Origin: an uncultured Bacteroidota bacterium
Lineage (GTDB): Bacteria > Bacteroidota > Bacteroidia > 2-12-FULL-35-15
Length of the DNA: 64,000 nucleotides
Direction: 5' to 3'
NCBI GenBank assembly: GCA_903847205.1
Contig: CAINDA010000005.1
Location: 53,499-117,498 of the forward strand
The notes under the pieces: model-generated
What the model saw: only the letters and a program-made list of their open reading frames with translations
The model's database searches: none
Told to the model about the DNA's origin: nothing
Part shown: piece after piece, positions 24,262 to 33,273 of the stretch
Layout: each line of letters opens with the position of its first letter
Numbering within the stretch: the stretch's first letter is position 1
Position numbers and translations under genes: made by a program

Positions 24262-24310
24262 ATTTAAACAGATTTTTTGAATTAGGCGTATAAGAAATAC
24301 TGTTATTCTA

Positions 24311-24394
24311 TGCCCCGCCCAAATACTTCGACAGGCTCAGCATGACTGCACGCTCGGGGTCAGCCTGAGCTTGTCGAAGTATTTGGGCGGGGCA
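24311..24394. repeat. REP-like palindromic element, copy 1
   Basis: Two 30-base arms, 24311-24340 and 24365-24394, are reverse complements with one mismatch; each contains CTTCGACAGGCTCAG or its complement and ends in a GC-rich GCCCCGCCC block. The 24-base centre is CATGACTGCACGCTCGGGGT plus CAGC. A second copy in opposite orientation lies at 62371-62450. Confidence 0.85.
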
Positions 24395-24412
24395 ATACAT
24401 ACATGTTATTAC

Positions 24413-25669
24413 TTAGATGCCTGATTCAACAGATTTTTTTTCAAGCAGGTAAGGCATCGCCCCTAAGAACCAAATATATGGATACCAATAATTTGAAATT
24501 AAAAAATAATGAAAATAAAGTGAAAATAAACTTATCTGAAAAAAGAAGATGAAATTTTTATCCAAGGTTTTGCTTTTTTGAAAAAACTGAAAAAATATCC
24601 TGAGAAAAAGTAAGAATCCAAGAACACCAAGCTCAATTATCAGCAGGGGGTATAAAAGAACAATTGTACATGTTTTGCATAAACCCAATTTGGCAGTAAC
24701 TGCAGGACCGTAACCGAAGAAGGCCGTAAATATATCAGCTTTTGAAAAAAGACGCTTAAAGAGAGAAAGGCGGTATAAACGGTCATCAGCGGAATCTGAT
24801 TTATCTAATGAATTAGTGAAAACCATATCGTAAATTGGAAGAAAATCCTTTAGGAGAAATATTACTAAAGAAACAAGTAAGACAATAACGGCAGCTTTAA
24901 TAAGAAATGATTTTGTGAGCTTGAAAATAAGCCGGTAATTAAATATTAGGGCTGTAATAATAGCCGCAGGTATGATTGTAAATGCTGCAGCACTCACAGT
25001 AAATAGCAAAGAAATAATTATAAGAATAAAGGAAGATACTTTTAATATCCGCCCTAAACGGGAATACTCGCTTACAAACAAATAATAGTACACAATGGGA
25101 ATAAAACATTCTAAAAAAAAAGCATAATGGCCAGGCTCAGCCGCAAACCCTTTTGCCCGGTAAAAATTCCCTAAAAACATGGTATTGGAAACGTCAACAT
25201 TCGGCCAGTAAATGTAATTATCTAAATTTATACCAAACCAGTTATTCGAAATAAACTGCAATACGGTATATGCCGAAGAATAGAGTACCATTATAAATAT
25301 GCATAAGAATATCGTTTTATTGTTTATGTAATTTTTAAAATAATAGCCGTAAAGCACAGGGATAACAAAAAAAAGGAAAACCGTAGAGATATATGACGTT
25401 GAATGCAAAAATGATGTTAACAGGTGGGAGTCGGTAATCAGGAAATTGAAAATTATGTATACACAGAAAATCAGGGAAGGAAGGATATAAAAAACAACTT
25501 TTTTACTCAGCGCAAATTTAATTACTGCAAAATGGATGCTTAAAAATGCAAACATAACAATAGAAATCATTAAAGCTAAAGTGAGCGTTCCGCTGGAGAA
25601 ACTGAATGCGAAAGAGAAGGGTAAGGATAATATATATAGATATAATAATTTTGATTTCACTTCTGGCAA
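24413..25669 (-). CDS. Wzy-like O-antigen/polysaccharide polymerase
   Basis: A 418-residue protein with about eleven to twelve transmembrane helices and a large periplasmic loop near residues 285-325 (TNSLDKSDSADDRLYRLSLF), the general plan of Wzy polymerases and O-antigen ligases. The motif AAEPGHYAFFLE in mid-protein resembles the conserved E-P-G-H region of this family. In the periplasm it would join flipped lipid-linked repeats into a polymer. Start uncertain: TTG at 25669 is in frame, with GTG three codons later, and no early ATG exists. Confidence 0.75.
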   Translation of the reverse strand: MPEVKSKLLYLYILSLPFSFAFSFSSGTLTLALMISIVMFAFLSIHFAVIKFALSKKVVFYILPSLIFCVYIIFNFLITDSHLLTSFLHSTSYISTVFLFFVIPVLYGYYFKNYINNKTIFLCIFIMVLYSSAYTVLQFISNNWFGINLDNYIYWPNVDVSNTMFLGNFYRAKGFAAEPGHYAFFLECFIPIVYYYLFVSEYSRLGRILKVSSFILIIISLLFTVSAAAFTIIPAAIITALIFNYRLIFKLTKSFLIKAAVIVLLVSLVIFLLKDFLPIYDMVFTNSLDKSDSADDRLYRLSLFKRLFSKADIFTAFFGYGPAVTAKLGLCKTCTIVLLYPLLIIELGVLGFLLFLRIFFQFFQKSKTLDKNFIFFFQISLFSLYFHYFLISNYWYPYIWFLGAMPYLLEKKSVESGI

Positions 25670-25687
25670 TTTAATATCAAAAAAAGA

Positions 25688-26869
25688 TTAAGCGCGGAAT
25701 TTATTTTTATATTCTGCCTTTAACCACTGCATACAGCTTTCAACGTTATCGATATTTTTTATGTGTTTTAAATCGGCAAAATATCCGTAACGTTTTATAA
25801 TAAAACTAAACATAAAATCAGGCAGACTCAATACGAATGCTTTGATAATATTCAATGCCCTGTTTTTAATAATCATCCAATTTTTTCTTAAAAAGTCTAA
25901 ACTCTTAAAAGAAAAGGTTTTTTTTAAAAAAATAATATCCTTGAAATTACCGTACAAAATTTTATCATATAGCTTAAAATAATTAAGATTCAAAACTCTA
26001 TTATTGTGTTTAAATACAATAAAAATGCTTTGCGCATATACAGTAAATCCATTCCAAAGTCTTGGAATTTTAATATCCCAGTTCGCTATAGTGTCTTTAG
26101 GGAGCCATTTTGGTGCATTTTCAAGTGCAGCGCTATGCTCTCCCCTTCTCCCCATTCCGGCCGCACTATCATAGGATGCACCGGCGATAGACACAGGGAA
26201 ATTGATATAATGATAAAAATCTAATTCAAACGCAAGTGAAATTGCCAGACATATATCCGGTGATGGTCCAAGTATATAGGTCCCGTGTTTTTTGTATATC
26301 GCATCCACAATTTCTTTTTTAACTATGCCGTGGTATAGTGCCGGCAGTTTATATAAGTAAATGCCGCCCATTGATAATACATATTGCAACTCCTCGGCCG
26401 ACGATAATTTTTGAATATTTAAATCAGCATTTTTAATTATCTGAATTGAAGCAGGAGCAAAGAACTCAACTTCTTTTTGAAATACCACATCCGGCCAATA
26501 ATATGTGGCTCTTGGATAAATTAAACATTCTATTTCGGATTTAACAGCATGATCTAAAACATCCATTATATAAGGATTGACTAAGTCATCATCGCCAATC
26601 AGTATAAGATACTTACCGCAGGAATGAATCAGGGCGTAGTCAAAATTTTTTTTAAGGCCGATATCCTCAGAGTCATAGAAATAACGTATACGAGAATCGT
26701 TTGCTTGTTTCTGATACTCCAACATTTCAATATTATCATTTGAATTATCCTGAATCACAAATTCCACCCTGGAATCACTTATGTTCTTGGATAAAGTTTT
26801 AATTGTAGGAATTAGCACTTTGTGCCGATTTTTGGTCGGAATAATAACACTCAATAACACTTCGCTCAT
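25688..26869 (-). CDS. GT2-family glycosyltransferase
   Basis: An approximately 393-residue GT-A enzyme starting MSEVLLSVIIPTKNR, with the nucleotide-sugar fold continuing through VEFVIQDNSND and the metal-binding DDD at LILIGDDDLVNPY. The rest is longer than a minimal GT2 and has a helical C-terminus (SFKSLDFLRKNW, ADLKHIKNIDNVESC). I prefer the ATG at 26869 to one 15 codons upstream because it abolishes overlap with the flippase gene and fits the conserved N-terminus. It adds a sugar to the repeat unit; donor unknown. Confidence 0.87.
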   Translation of the reverse strand: MSEVLLSVIIPTKNRHKVLIPTIKTLSKNISDSRVEFVIQDNSNDNIEMLEYQKQANDSRIRYFYDSEDIGLKKNFDYALIHSCGKYLILIGDDDLVNPYIMDVLDHAVKSEIECLIYPRATYYWPDVVFQKEVEFFAPASIQIIKNADLNIQKLSSAEELQYVLSMGGIYLYKLPALYHGIVKKEIVDAIYKKHGTYILGPSPDICLAISLAFELDFYHYINFPVSIAGASYDSAAGMGRRGEHSAALENAPKWLPKDTIANWDIKIPRLWNGFTVYAQSIFIVFKHNNRVLNLNYFKLYDKILYGNFKDIIFLKKTFSFKSLDFLRKNWMIIKNRALNIIKAFVLSLPDFMFSFIIKRYGYFADLKHIKNIDNVESCMQWLKAEYKNKFRA

Positions 26870-26876
26870 AATAAAA

Positions 26877-28379
26877 TTATTTAAAATATTTTGAAAATAA
26901 TCGCAACAAATCAATTTTCAATATTTTCAAGAAATAAAAATATTGAAAAAAGCAATTTATTAGTAATGAAAAAATGTTTTTAAATATAAAAAAAACATAG
27001 AAACCAAGATGGCTTTCAAATACAAAATTAAGCATCGAAATATGGATAAGATATGATAGGATAAAAGCCATTAACCCTGGAATTAAAATCAGATTTATGA
27101 CATAAAAACCATATTTAAATTTAAGAAATTCTTTATTTACAATATATATATAAACCAATGAAAAAACAATTTGAATAATTAAATACGAAATTGCAATGCC
27201 CATCGAATTTAAAAAATGATTAAACACCCAATAAAGTAAAAATCCTAAAACCAAACTGAATATACCAAGCACTAATTGGATCTTAAGAAACCCAAAAGCA
27301 AGAGCCAATGCATACGGCACTACTGTTTGTGCCATAAACAGAAAAGACAATGTCAACACAGATAAAAACTTTATTATTTCCAAACTGTTATTTTCATTAT
27401 GAAGCCAATTACTTATAAGTTGAACACGATCCGAAATGATGTTTGCTCCTAAAGTGAAAGAGAATAAAGCGACGACAATTGTGGAAATCAAATATAAATC
27501 GCGAAACTTTACTGAAGAAAGTTTTGTTTTAAAGATGATAAATCTTGGTAAAAAAACAACTAAAAAAACAAAAGAAAGAGAAACAACAATTGATGATAAT
27601 GAAGAGGCCAAATTGTATTGCCCAATAACCTCTACCGTATTACGCTTGGAAATAAACAGTTTGTCCATTTGAGCATTCAACCCTGTGACAATAGCAATTC
27701 CTATTAAAAGCGTAGAACTTTTGAAGATTCCGGAAAAAATATCTTTATTGTATACGAATTTTGCTCTCCCCCCTCCTAACTTAGCGTAAATTGAAATCTT
27801 TAAAATTATAAGGAAAATAACTGACATAAATGCCTGCCACAGGAAGAAATATAACAGGCCATTGAAATAATGCAAAACGACCAAAACGCAAGCGCTTCTG
27901 AATATACCCCATAAAATATAATTTATATTGGCGGTTAAATGACATTCCAACCCTTGAAGACCTCCGATATAAAAGCGCATTAACAATTGTGAACAAATAT
28001 CAATGGTAAATATTTTAATTATCAGCGAAAAATTTTCAACGTTTTCAAACTGATGATTAAAAAAAACAGCAACAATATTTCGAGAAAAAAGGAGCGAAAG
28101 AATAATAATTAAGCTTAACAGGCTGACATAAATTAATTCAAATGAATTTAAAATTTGTTTTTTTTTTTGTTTAGAATCAACATTAGAAGCTAAATCCCTT
28201 GTTATTAATGGTGTCAATCCAGCGTCAGCGATTGACATTACACCTTGAAACACAATTGACAAGCTTATTATACCGTATGCCTTAAAGCCAAGTTTATCAA
28301 TATAAATAGGCGTAAATATTATCAATGAAATTAAATTCCAAAATTTAGATATAAAGTTTATTGCTATGTTAAAAATCAT
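26877..28379 (-). CDS. Wzx-like oligosaccharide flippase
   Basis: A 500-residue polytopic membrane protein with about fourteen helices, few charged loops, and the MATE-like start MIFNIAINFISKFWNLI followed by PLITRDLA, as in the Wzx/RfbX group of the MOP superfamily. It moves undecaprenyl-PP-linked repeat units across the inner membrane for Wzy. It lies immediately upstream of the GT2 gene on the same strand. Confidence 0.87.
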   Translation of the reverse strand: MIFNIAINFISKFWNLISLIIFTPIYIDKLGFKAYGIISLSIVFQGVMSIADAGLTPLITRDLASNVDSKQKKKQILNSFELIYVSLLSLIIILSLLFSRNIVAVFFNHQFENVENFSLIIKIFTIDICSQLLMRFYIGGLQGLECHLTANINYILWGIFRSACVLVVLHYFNGLLYFFLWQAFMSVIFLIILKISIYAKLGGGRAKFVYNKDIFSGIFKSSTLLIGIAIVTGLNAQMDKLFISKRNTVEVIGQYNLASSLSSIVVSLSFVFLVVFLPRFIIFKTKLSSVKFRDLYLISTIVVALFSFTLGANIISDRVQLISNWLHNENNSLEIIKFLSVLTLSFLFMAQTVVPYALALAFGFLKIQLVLGIFSLVLGFLLYWVFNHFLNSMGIAISYLIIQIVFSLVYIYIVNKEFLKFKYGFYVINLILIPGLMAFILSYLIHISMLNFVFESHLGFYVFFIFKNIFSLLINCFFQYFYFLKILKIDLLRLFSKYFK

Positions 28380-28496
28380 AAATCTTTATTTTATAGAAAG
28401 CAGTAAGACTTTGTCAGTAAATGAATTGTCCAATCTTCGTAAGTTTATTTTTTATTAAAATGAGTTCTTTTAAATCAAGTTCTTTCTTATTCGTGA

Positions 28497-29315
28497 TTAG
28501 CACTTCCTTATTACAAGTAAATGTGTATCGCTTATTTTATTTTGATATTTATTATAAACGGAAACATTATAATTTCGTTTAAAGAGCAAATAGTCTTTCT
28601 CAAAAACAATTTCCCCTCCTTCACTGACAAGTGTTTTAATGACTTTTCTCCACTCAATGTGATCATCTTTAAATACATGAATATCCCCTTCTCTCCGATA
28701 TCGTTTATTGAAAAACCGACGTATAACCCAATCAAAATAATTATTTAGCATAAAATATTTACTTATCTCAATCCGACTTTTTTTTTTCATCTCGAGCTTA
28801 AAAATATTATAGTCATTTTCTTGGCGCCAATATTCTTCAGAAGACTCGTGGTCAATATAAATTATTCCACCCTTTTTAAGTACTCGATGGAACTCTTTAA
28901 GTATGCTTAGATAATCGGGAACATGATGCAAAACCGAATAGGTAGCAACCATATCAATACTTTCATCTGGGATGTTTGAAATATCTTTGCCATTAAGTTT
29001 TAGAGTCTCCACTTTGGCCTCATAAGTTCGGGATGTTATCAGATCAAGGAACCCTTGAGAAATATCGCAAGCAGTTACTTCAACACCAAGCGATGAAAGA
29101 TGTTTCGTTAAATTTCCAGCACCGCAACCAAAGTCAATTGCTTTTTTTGTATTGCTTGTGGTTGTGATTAATGATATTGCCTTTAATAAATCATCATGCA
29201 AACGATTTTGTTCATTTGAGTTATAGATTTCACCATGTATATTTTCGTACTTTTTTGCTATACGATTATGTGCTCGAATATTTGATTCTAAAGTCGCAGA
29301 AAGATTAAAGATCAT
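28497..29315 (-). CDS. Class I SAM-dependent methyltransferase
   Basis: A 272-residue protein with motif I KAIDFGCGAGNLTKHL at about 60-75, motif II VTACDIS, and a Methyltransf_11/25-type core (IPDESIDMVATYSVLHHVPDYLSILKEFHRVLKKGG). The C-terminal 110 residues are an accessory part likely to bind the acceptor. It may methylate a sugar of the polymer or its lipid-linked precursor. The flanking gaps of 117 and 216 bases contain no visible gene. Confidence 0.8.
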   Translation of the reverse strand: MIFNLSATLESNIRAHNRIAKKYENIHGEIYNSNEQNRLHDDLLKAISLITTTSNTKKAIDFGCGAGNLTKHLSSLGVEVTACDISQGFLDLITSRTYEAKVETLKLNGKDISNIPDESIDMVATYSVLHHVPDYLSILKEFHRVLKKGGIIYIDHESSEEYWRQENDYNIFKLEMKKKSRIEISKYFMLNNYFDWVIRRFFNKRYRREGDIHVFKDDHIEWRKVIKTLVSEGGEIVFEKDYLLFKRNYNVSVYNKYQNKISDTHLLVIRKC

Positions 29316-29531
29316 ACTGTATTAGTTCTGTAAAGGTTTATAAATGATGAATATGCAGTATTTGTAGGCATTGAAAAGTTTTATTGGGTGCTATTATTGA
29401 ATAATTTCCCTATTTATAAAATGATTAACGATCTGTTCATGTTATAAGTGGAAAGTGAGAAAATTTAAAAAAGAAGACAGCAGCTTTCACAGTAAGTGCC
29501 CAAAATTTACTTTACATATTTTGTATGAACC

Positions 29532-30314
29532 CTAATCATTTATTTTACGAGCCACAACCGCAATATGATAAGGTCTAAAAACCTGGCTATTGATGATTTT
29601 CAAATCACAATGTTTCAAAATTTCTATTAACAAGTTCTTGTCGAATGTGTGATGATGTAAAATCCGGTTTTCAAAATTATGGCTGGTTCTACTAATATGC
29701 TCATCAATACCTTTTATAGTGTTATCAACGGATAAATCATGCAGTTTCATAACTTCTTCAAAATGGGTTGTGTCATTCTCGCCAACATTCTCGTTATAAT
29801 CCTTTACAATATGACTAAATTCTGTTATCGGCCGTTTTCTGTCATATGTATTCCGCATATCTGGAGCAATTATAACCAATAATCCGTTAATTTTAACAAT
29901 CCTTTTCCATTCTAAAATAGCCTTAATTGGATTCGCAATATGTTCTATCACGTGAGAAGCTAACAAAAAGTCATAGGAACTACTTTCTATTTTTTGTATG
30001 CTTACTGCATCTGAAATGATTTGCATTCCATTTGGTTTGTTTGCAGAAAAATGAAAATTATTACCTTCATCTGCGCTAGACCAAAATGTATTATTACTGA
30101 AATTTACATTATTTAAGCTCTTAATTATACTGTAAACTGGGAGTGGTCCTTTTTCACTAAAAACCTGGCTTGGCCCGCCAATCTCAACGCCTTGTTTATT
30201 TGCTAATTCTATTAAACTCTTGGAAAATATTCTTCTGTTTCGATATACCCACAACTCATTAATCTTAATTAAAATATCTGATTTGCGCAGAAAGCGTTTA
30301 ATTGATTTGTACAT
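29532..30314 (-). CDS. Class I SAM-dependent methyltransferase-like protein
   Basis: A protein of about 260 residues. After a basic N-terminus it has GVEIGGPSQVF in the position of motif I, SSYDFLLASHVIEHIANPIKAILEWKRIVKINGLLVIIAPD (a strong Methyltransf_11 core with the SHVIEH catalytic block), and a C-terminal YHIAVVARK strand. GGPS in place of the normal GxGxG suggests an altered AdoMet loop. I chose ATG at 30314 over TTG at 30335; both overlap the upstream reductase gene slightly. Probably modifies a repeat-unit sugar. Confidence 0.7.
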   Translation of the reverse strand: MYKSIKRFLRKSDILIKINELWVYRNRRIFSKSLIELANKQGVEIGGPSQVFSEKGPLPVYSIIKSLNNVNFSNNTFWSSADEGNNFHFSANKPNGMQIISDAVSIQKIESSSYDFLLASHVIEHIANPIKAILEWKRIVKINGLLVIIAPDMRNTYDRKRPITEFSHIVKDYNENVGENDTTHFEEVMKLHDLSVDNTIKGIDEHISRTSHNFENRILHHHTFDKNLLIEILKHCDLKIINSQVFRPYHIAVVARKIND

Positions 30315-31113
30315 AACAATTTTCTTTAAGTTCAATAAGTTGACTAATTATGTTTGTAGAGGAAAAGTCGGGAAGAAGACATCTATTGGTGTAATTTCCA
30401 GAAGAGGTTGGTCTAATTAAATATTTGGATTCGAATACTTTTTGAAAATAATTGAGCAGCTCATATTTATTATATTTTTCTTCGGTACCTAACTGAATGA
30501 TTTTTCCGGTTCTTTCTCTTTCCTGATCCGCCATAATAATCGATTCCACTTTTTTACACCATTCCAAAGTAGTTATGCCATTCCACCAATGATCTGTAAA
30601 ACCATTTAACTCATTTTCATCTCCGGATGACAAAAACCAACTCAATAAACCTTTTGGATTATTGCTGTTATCTGGTCCAATTATGGAGACTCTGATGATG
30701 TAGCAGTTGCTTCTTTCTAGAAGGGCTTCTTCACCAAGTGCTTTGCTCCAACCGTAATCATCAATTGCATCAGGTCTTTGGCCACTAAGATAATGACTTA
30801 ATGAATTACCGGAAAAGACACAATCGGAAGAAGGCTGAACAAGTATTTGCCCTTTACCAATGCCATTAATTAAATCAAAGGGGAGAATTGAATTCGTCTG
30901 ATAAAGTTCCATGGCATTTGTAAATTTTTGCTTGATCCTTCCAATACAATTAATAATTATACAATCGCCAAATTCTTTAATTTCATTTACGAATTCATTT
31001 CTATTCAATAAACTATATTTTTTATCAAAGATAAGTGTTTCATAATGAGCCGAAAAAAAACCATAAGCCATTTGACCCAGCATTCCTTTTGAACCTAAAA
31101 TTAAAATTTTCAT
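30298..31113 (-). CDS. RmlD-like nucleotide-sugar 4-keto reductase (SDR)
   Basis: A 271-residue Rossmann protein with LILGSKGMLGQMA (NAD(P)-binding glycine motif), a catalytic YGWSK and the QPSSDCVFSG segment of RmlD_sub_bind proteins. RmlD-type enzymes reduce a 4-keto group of a nucleotide sugar. Sitting 21 bases downstream of an FnlA-like dehydratase, it most likely reduces that enzyme's 4-keto-6-deoxy product. It is not the canonical FnlB/CapF, which has an extra cupin domain. Confidence 0.78.
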   Translation of the reverse strand: MKILILGSKGMLGQMAYGFFSAHYETLIFDKKYSLLNRNEFVNEIKEFGDCIIINCIGRIKQKFTNAMELYQTNSILPFDLINGIGKGQILVQPSSDCVFSGNSLSHYLSGQRPDAIDDYGWSKALGEEALLERSNCYIIRVSIIGPDNSNNPKGLLSWFLSSGDENELNGFTDHWWNGITTLEWCKKVESIIMADQERERTGKIIQLGTEEKYNKYELLNYFQKVFESKYLIRPTSSGNYTNRCLLPDFSSTNIISQLIELKENCYVQIN

Positions 31114-31134
31114 AATAAATTAATTTATATCGAT

Positions 31135-32163
31135 TTATATTTTTGCAGAATAAGCTGTTAACTCATTACGAACATAGTCTAAATTTAATAACAGGGATTT
31201 TAATTCCTCTTTTGTTAAACGGTGGGTATTGTCAGAATTATACTCCTTATCAAGTAAACGCGGCCCGTCTGTCTGCAAATATTTTGTGTAATTTAAATCT
31301 CTCATATCCGCAGGCACACGATAAAATTCGCCTAAATCTTCTGCTTTTGACATTTCTTCTTTTCCGCATAATGTTTCAAACATTTTTTCCCCATGCCGGG
31401 AGCCTATTATTTTTATTTCATTATCTGCATTGAAAAGTTCTTTCAATGCAGTTGCTAAAGTAAGTATTGTTGCTGCGGGAGCCTTTTGAACAAATAAATC
31501 GCCCGGTTCGGCATTATTAAATGCAAAGAGTACAAGACTTACTGATTCCTCAAGTGACATCATAAAACGGGTCATATTCGGCTCTGTTATTGTCAGCGGA
31601 CTTCCATCCTTAATTTGTTTGATAAATAATGGAATGATAGATCCTCGTGAACACATTACATTACCATACCTGGTGGCGCAGATTACTCCTTTATTTGCCT
31701 GTACCCTTGGATCGCGTGCTTTAGAAATTGCCAGCTTTTCCATAATAGCCTTGGTCATCCCCATAGTATTTATGGGATAAACCGCTTTATCAGTACTTAA
31801 AACAACAACTTTTTTTACGTTATTTCTGGAAGCGGCTTCTAATACATTCTCAGAACCAAGGATATTAGTTTTAACTGCTTGAATCGGGAAAAACTCACAG
31901 GAGGGAACTTGTTTTAACGCTGCTGCCTGAAAAACATAATCAACTCCCTGCATAGCTGAATTAATACTATCAAAATCGCGCACATCACCGATGATAAAAT
32001 TGAGTTTGTCATTTTTGAACTCAACCCTCATATCTTCCTGCTTTTTTTCATCACGGCTGAATATGCGTAATTCTTTCAGCTCAGAGTTTAGAAAATGTTT
32101 AAGCACTGCATTGCCGAAAGAACCTGTTCCTCCAGTAATCATTAAGACTTTATCTTTGAACAT
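31135..32163 (-). CDS. FnlA/CapE-like UDP-GlcNAc 4,6-dehydratase (epimerising)
   Basis: A 342-residue SDR with the N-terminal ITGGTGSFGNAV NAD-binding motif, LSTDKAVYPINTMGMTK (Met replaces Tyr of the usual YxxxK, as in this subfamily), YGNVMCSRGS and the C-terminal DLGEFYRVPADMRDLNY that marks the FnlA/CapE/WbjB group. The enzyme converts UDP-GlcNAc to a 4-keto-6-deoxy sugar with C5 inversion, on the way to L-FucNAc-type sugars. No FnlC-type 2-epimerase gene is in the window. Confidence 0.88.
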   Translation of the reverse strand: MFKDKVLMITGGTGSFGNAVLKHFLNSELKELRIFSRDEKKQEDMRVEFKNDKLNFIIGDVRDFDSINSAMQGVDYVFQAAALKQVPSCEFFPIQAVKTNILGSENVLEAASRNNVKKVVVLSTDKAVYPINTMGMTKAIMEKLAISKARDPRVQANKGVICATRYGNVMCSRGSIIPLFIKQIKDGSPLTITEPNMTRFMMSLEESVSLVLFAFNNAEPGDLFVQKAPAATILTLATALKELFNADNEIKIIGSRHGEKMFETLCGKEEMSKAEDLGEFYRVPADMRDLNYTKYLQTDGPRLLDKEYNSDNTHRLTKEELKSLLLNLDYVRNELTAYSAKI

Positions 32164-32289
32164 GGGTAGTCAATTTTCGGTTCAATAATTTTTTTAAATT
32201 TTTATTATAATAAAATTCCTAAATATTTTGCATGAGTTATAATTTATTTCGCCTGCAAATGCATAAACCCTATAACTATTCCCTCACGA

Positions 32290-33273
32290 TTATACTTTAA
32301 TAAATTTCAAATTTTTCCAATACCAGTCAACCGCATTTTTTAAGCCTTTTTCCAAAGAATGAGAGGGCTTGTAATTGAGCAGCGTTTTTGCTTTATCAAT
32401 AGATGCCAATGAATGAGGGATATCACCAGATCTATTGGGGCCGTATATTATTGGAATATCAGCGATTTTGGGATCATAAACAGCTAACAATTCTTTGAGA
32501 TAAAAAACCAGTTCATTTAAAGTTGTGCTCTCGCCAAATGCCGTATTATAAACCGTGTTAATTGCTTTAGGGTTTTGAGCAGCCATGGCTAATATATTCA
32601 TTTGAATTACATTATCAATATATGTAAAATCACGTGAATAGTTTCCGTCTCCATTAATAATTGGACTTTCATGATTCATCAATTGAATCACGAACTTTGG
32701 AATAACAGCTGCGTAAGCGCCATCAGGGTCTTGTTTACGGCCAAAAACATTAAAATAACGTAAACCGATACAATCTAACCCGTAAGTTCTGCTGAAGATA
32801 TCGGCATACAATTCATTTACATACTTGGTAATTGCATAGGGTGATAAAGGTTTTCCTATTTTGTCTTCCACTTTTGGCAACGTTTCTGAATCACCGTACG
32901 TAGATGAGCTGGCCGCGTAAATAAATCGTTTTACCTTAGCATCTCTTGCTGCTGCTAACATATTTAAAAAACCAGACACATTAACAGCATTGGTTGTAAT
33001 TGGGTCATTGATTGAACGCGGCACTGAACCTAAAGCAGCTTCATGCATCACATAATCTACGCCTCTTACTGCCTTATTGCAATCTTCTAAATTTCGTATA
33101 TCACCGACAATTAATTCGAAATCAGAATCCGCTGAAAAAGATTCGATGTTTTCCTTTTTTCCAGTTGCAAAATTATCCAGGCAGACTACCTTATAATTTT
33201 TATTAAGTAATGCTTCACAAAGATTCGATCCGATAAAACCCGCCCCTCCTGTAACTAATACTTTTTCTTTCAT
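32290..33273 (-). CDS. WbpP-like UDP-GlcNAc/GalNAc 4-epimerase
   Basis: A 327-residue SDR with VTGGAGFIGSNL, the catalytic SSSTYGDS and YAITKY, and WbpP/TviC-type phrases HEAALGSVPRSINDP and VFGRKQDPDGAYAAVIPKF. Such enzymes interconvert UDP-GlcNAc and UDP-GalNAc, or the corresponding uronic acids. It is the first biosynthetic gene of the minus-strand locus; its upstream region carries the 21-bp tandem array. Confidence 0.88.
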   Translation of the reverse strand: MKEKVLVTGGAGFIGSNLCEALLNKNYKVVCLDNFATGKKENIESFSADSDFELIVGDIRNLEDCNKAVRGVDYVMHEAALGSVPRSINDPITTNAVNVSGFLNMLAAARDAKVKRFIYAASSSTYGDSETLPKVEDKIGKPLSPYAITKYVNELYADIFSRTYGLDCIGLRYFNVFGRKQDPDGAYAAVIPKFVIQLMNHESPIINGDGNYSRDFTYIDNVIQMNILAMAAQNPKAINTVYNTAFGESTTLNELVFYLKELLAVYDPKIADIPIIYGPNRSGDIPHSLASIDKAKTLLNYKPSHSLEKGLKNAVDWYWKNLKFIKV

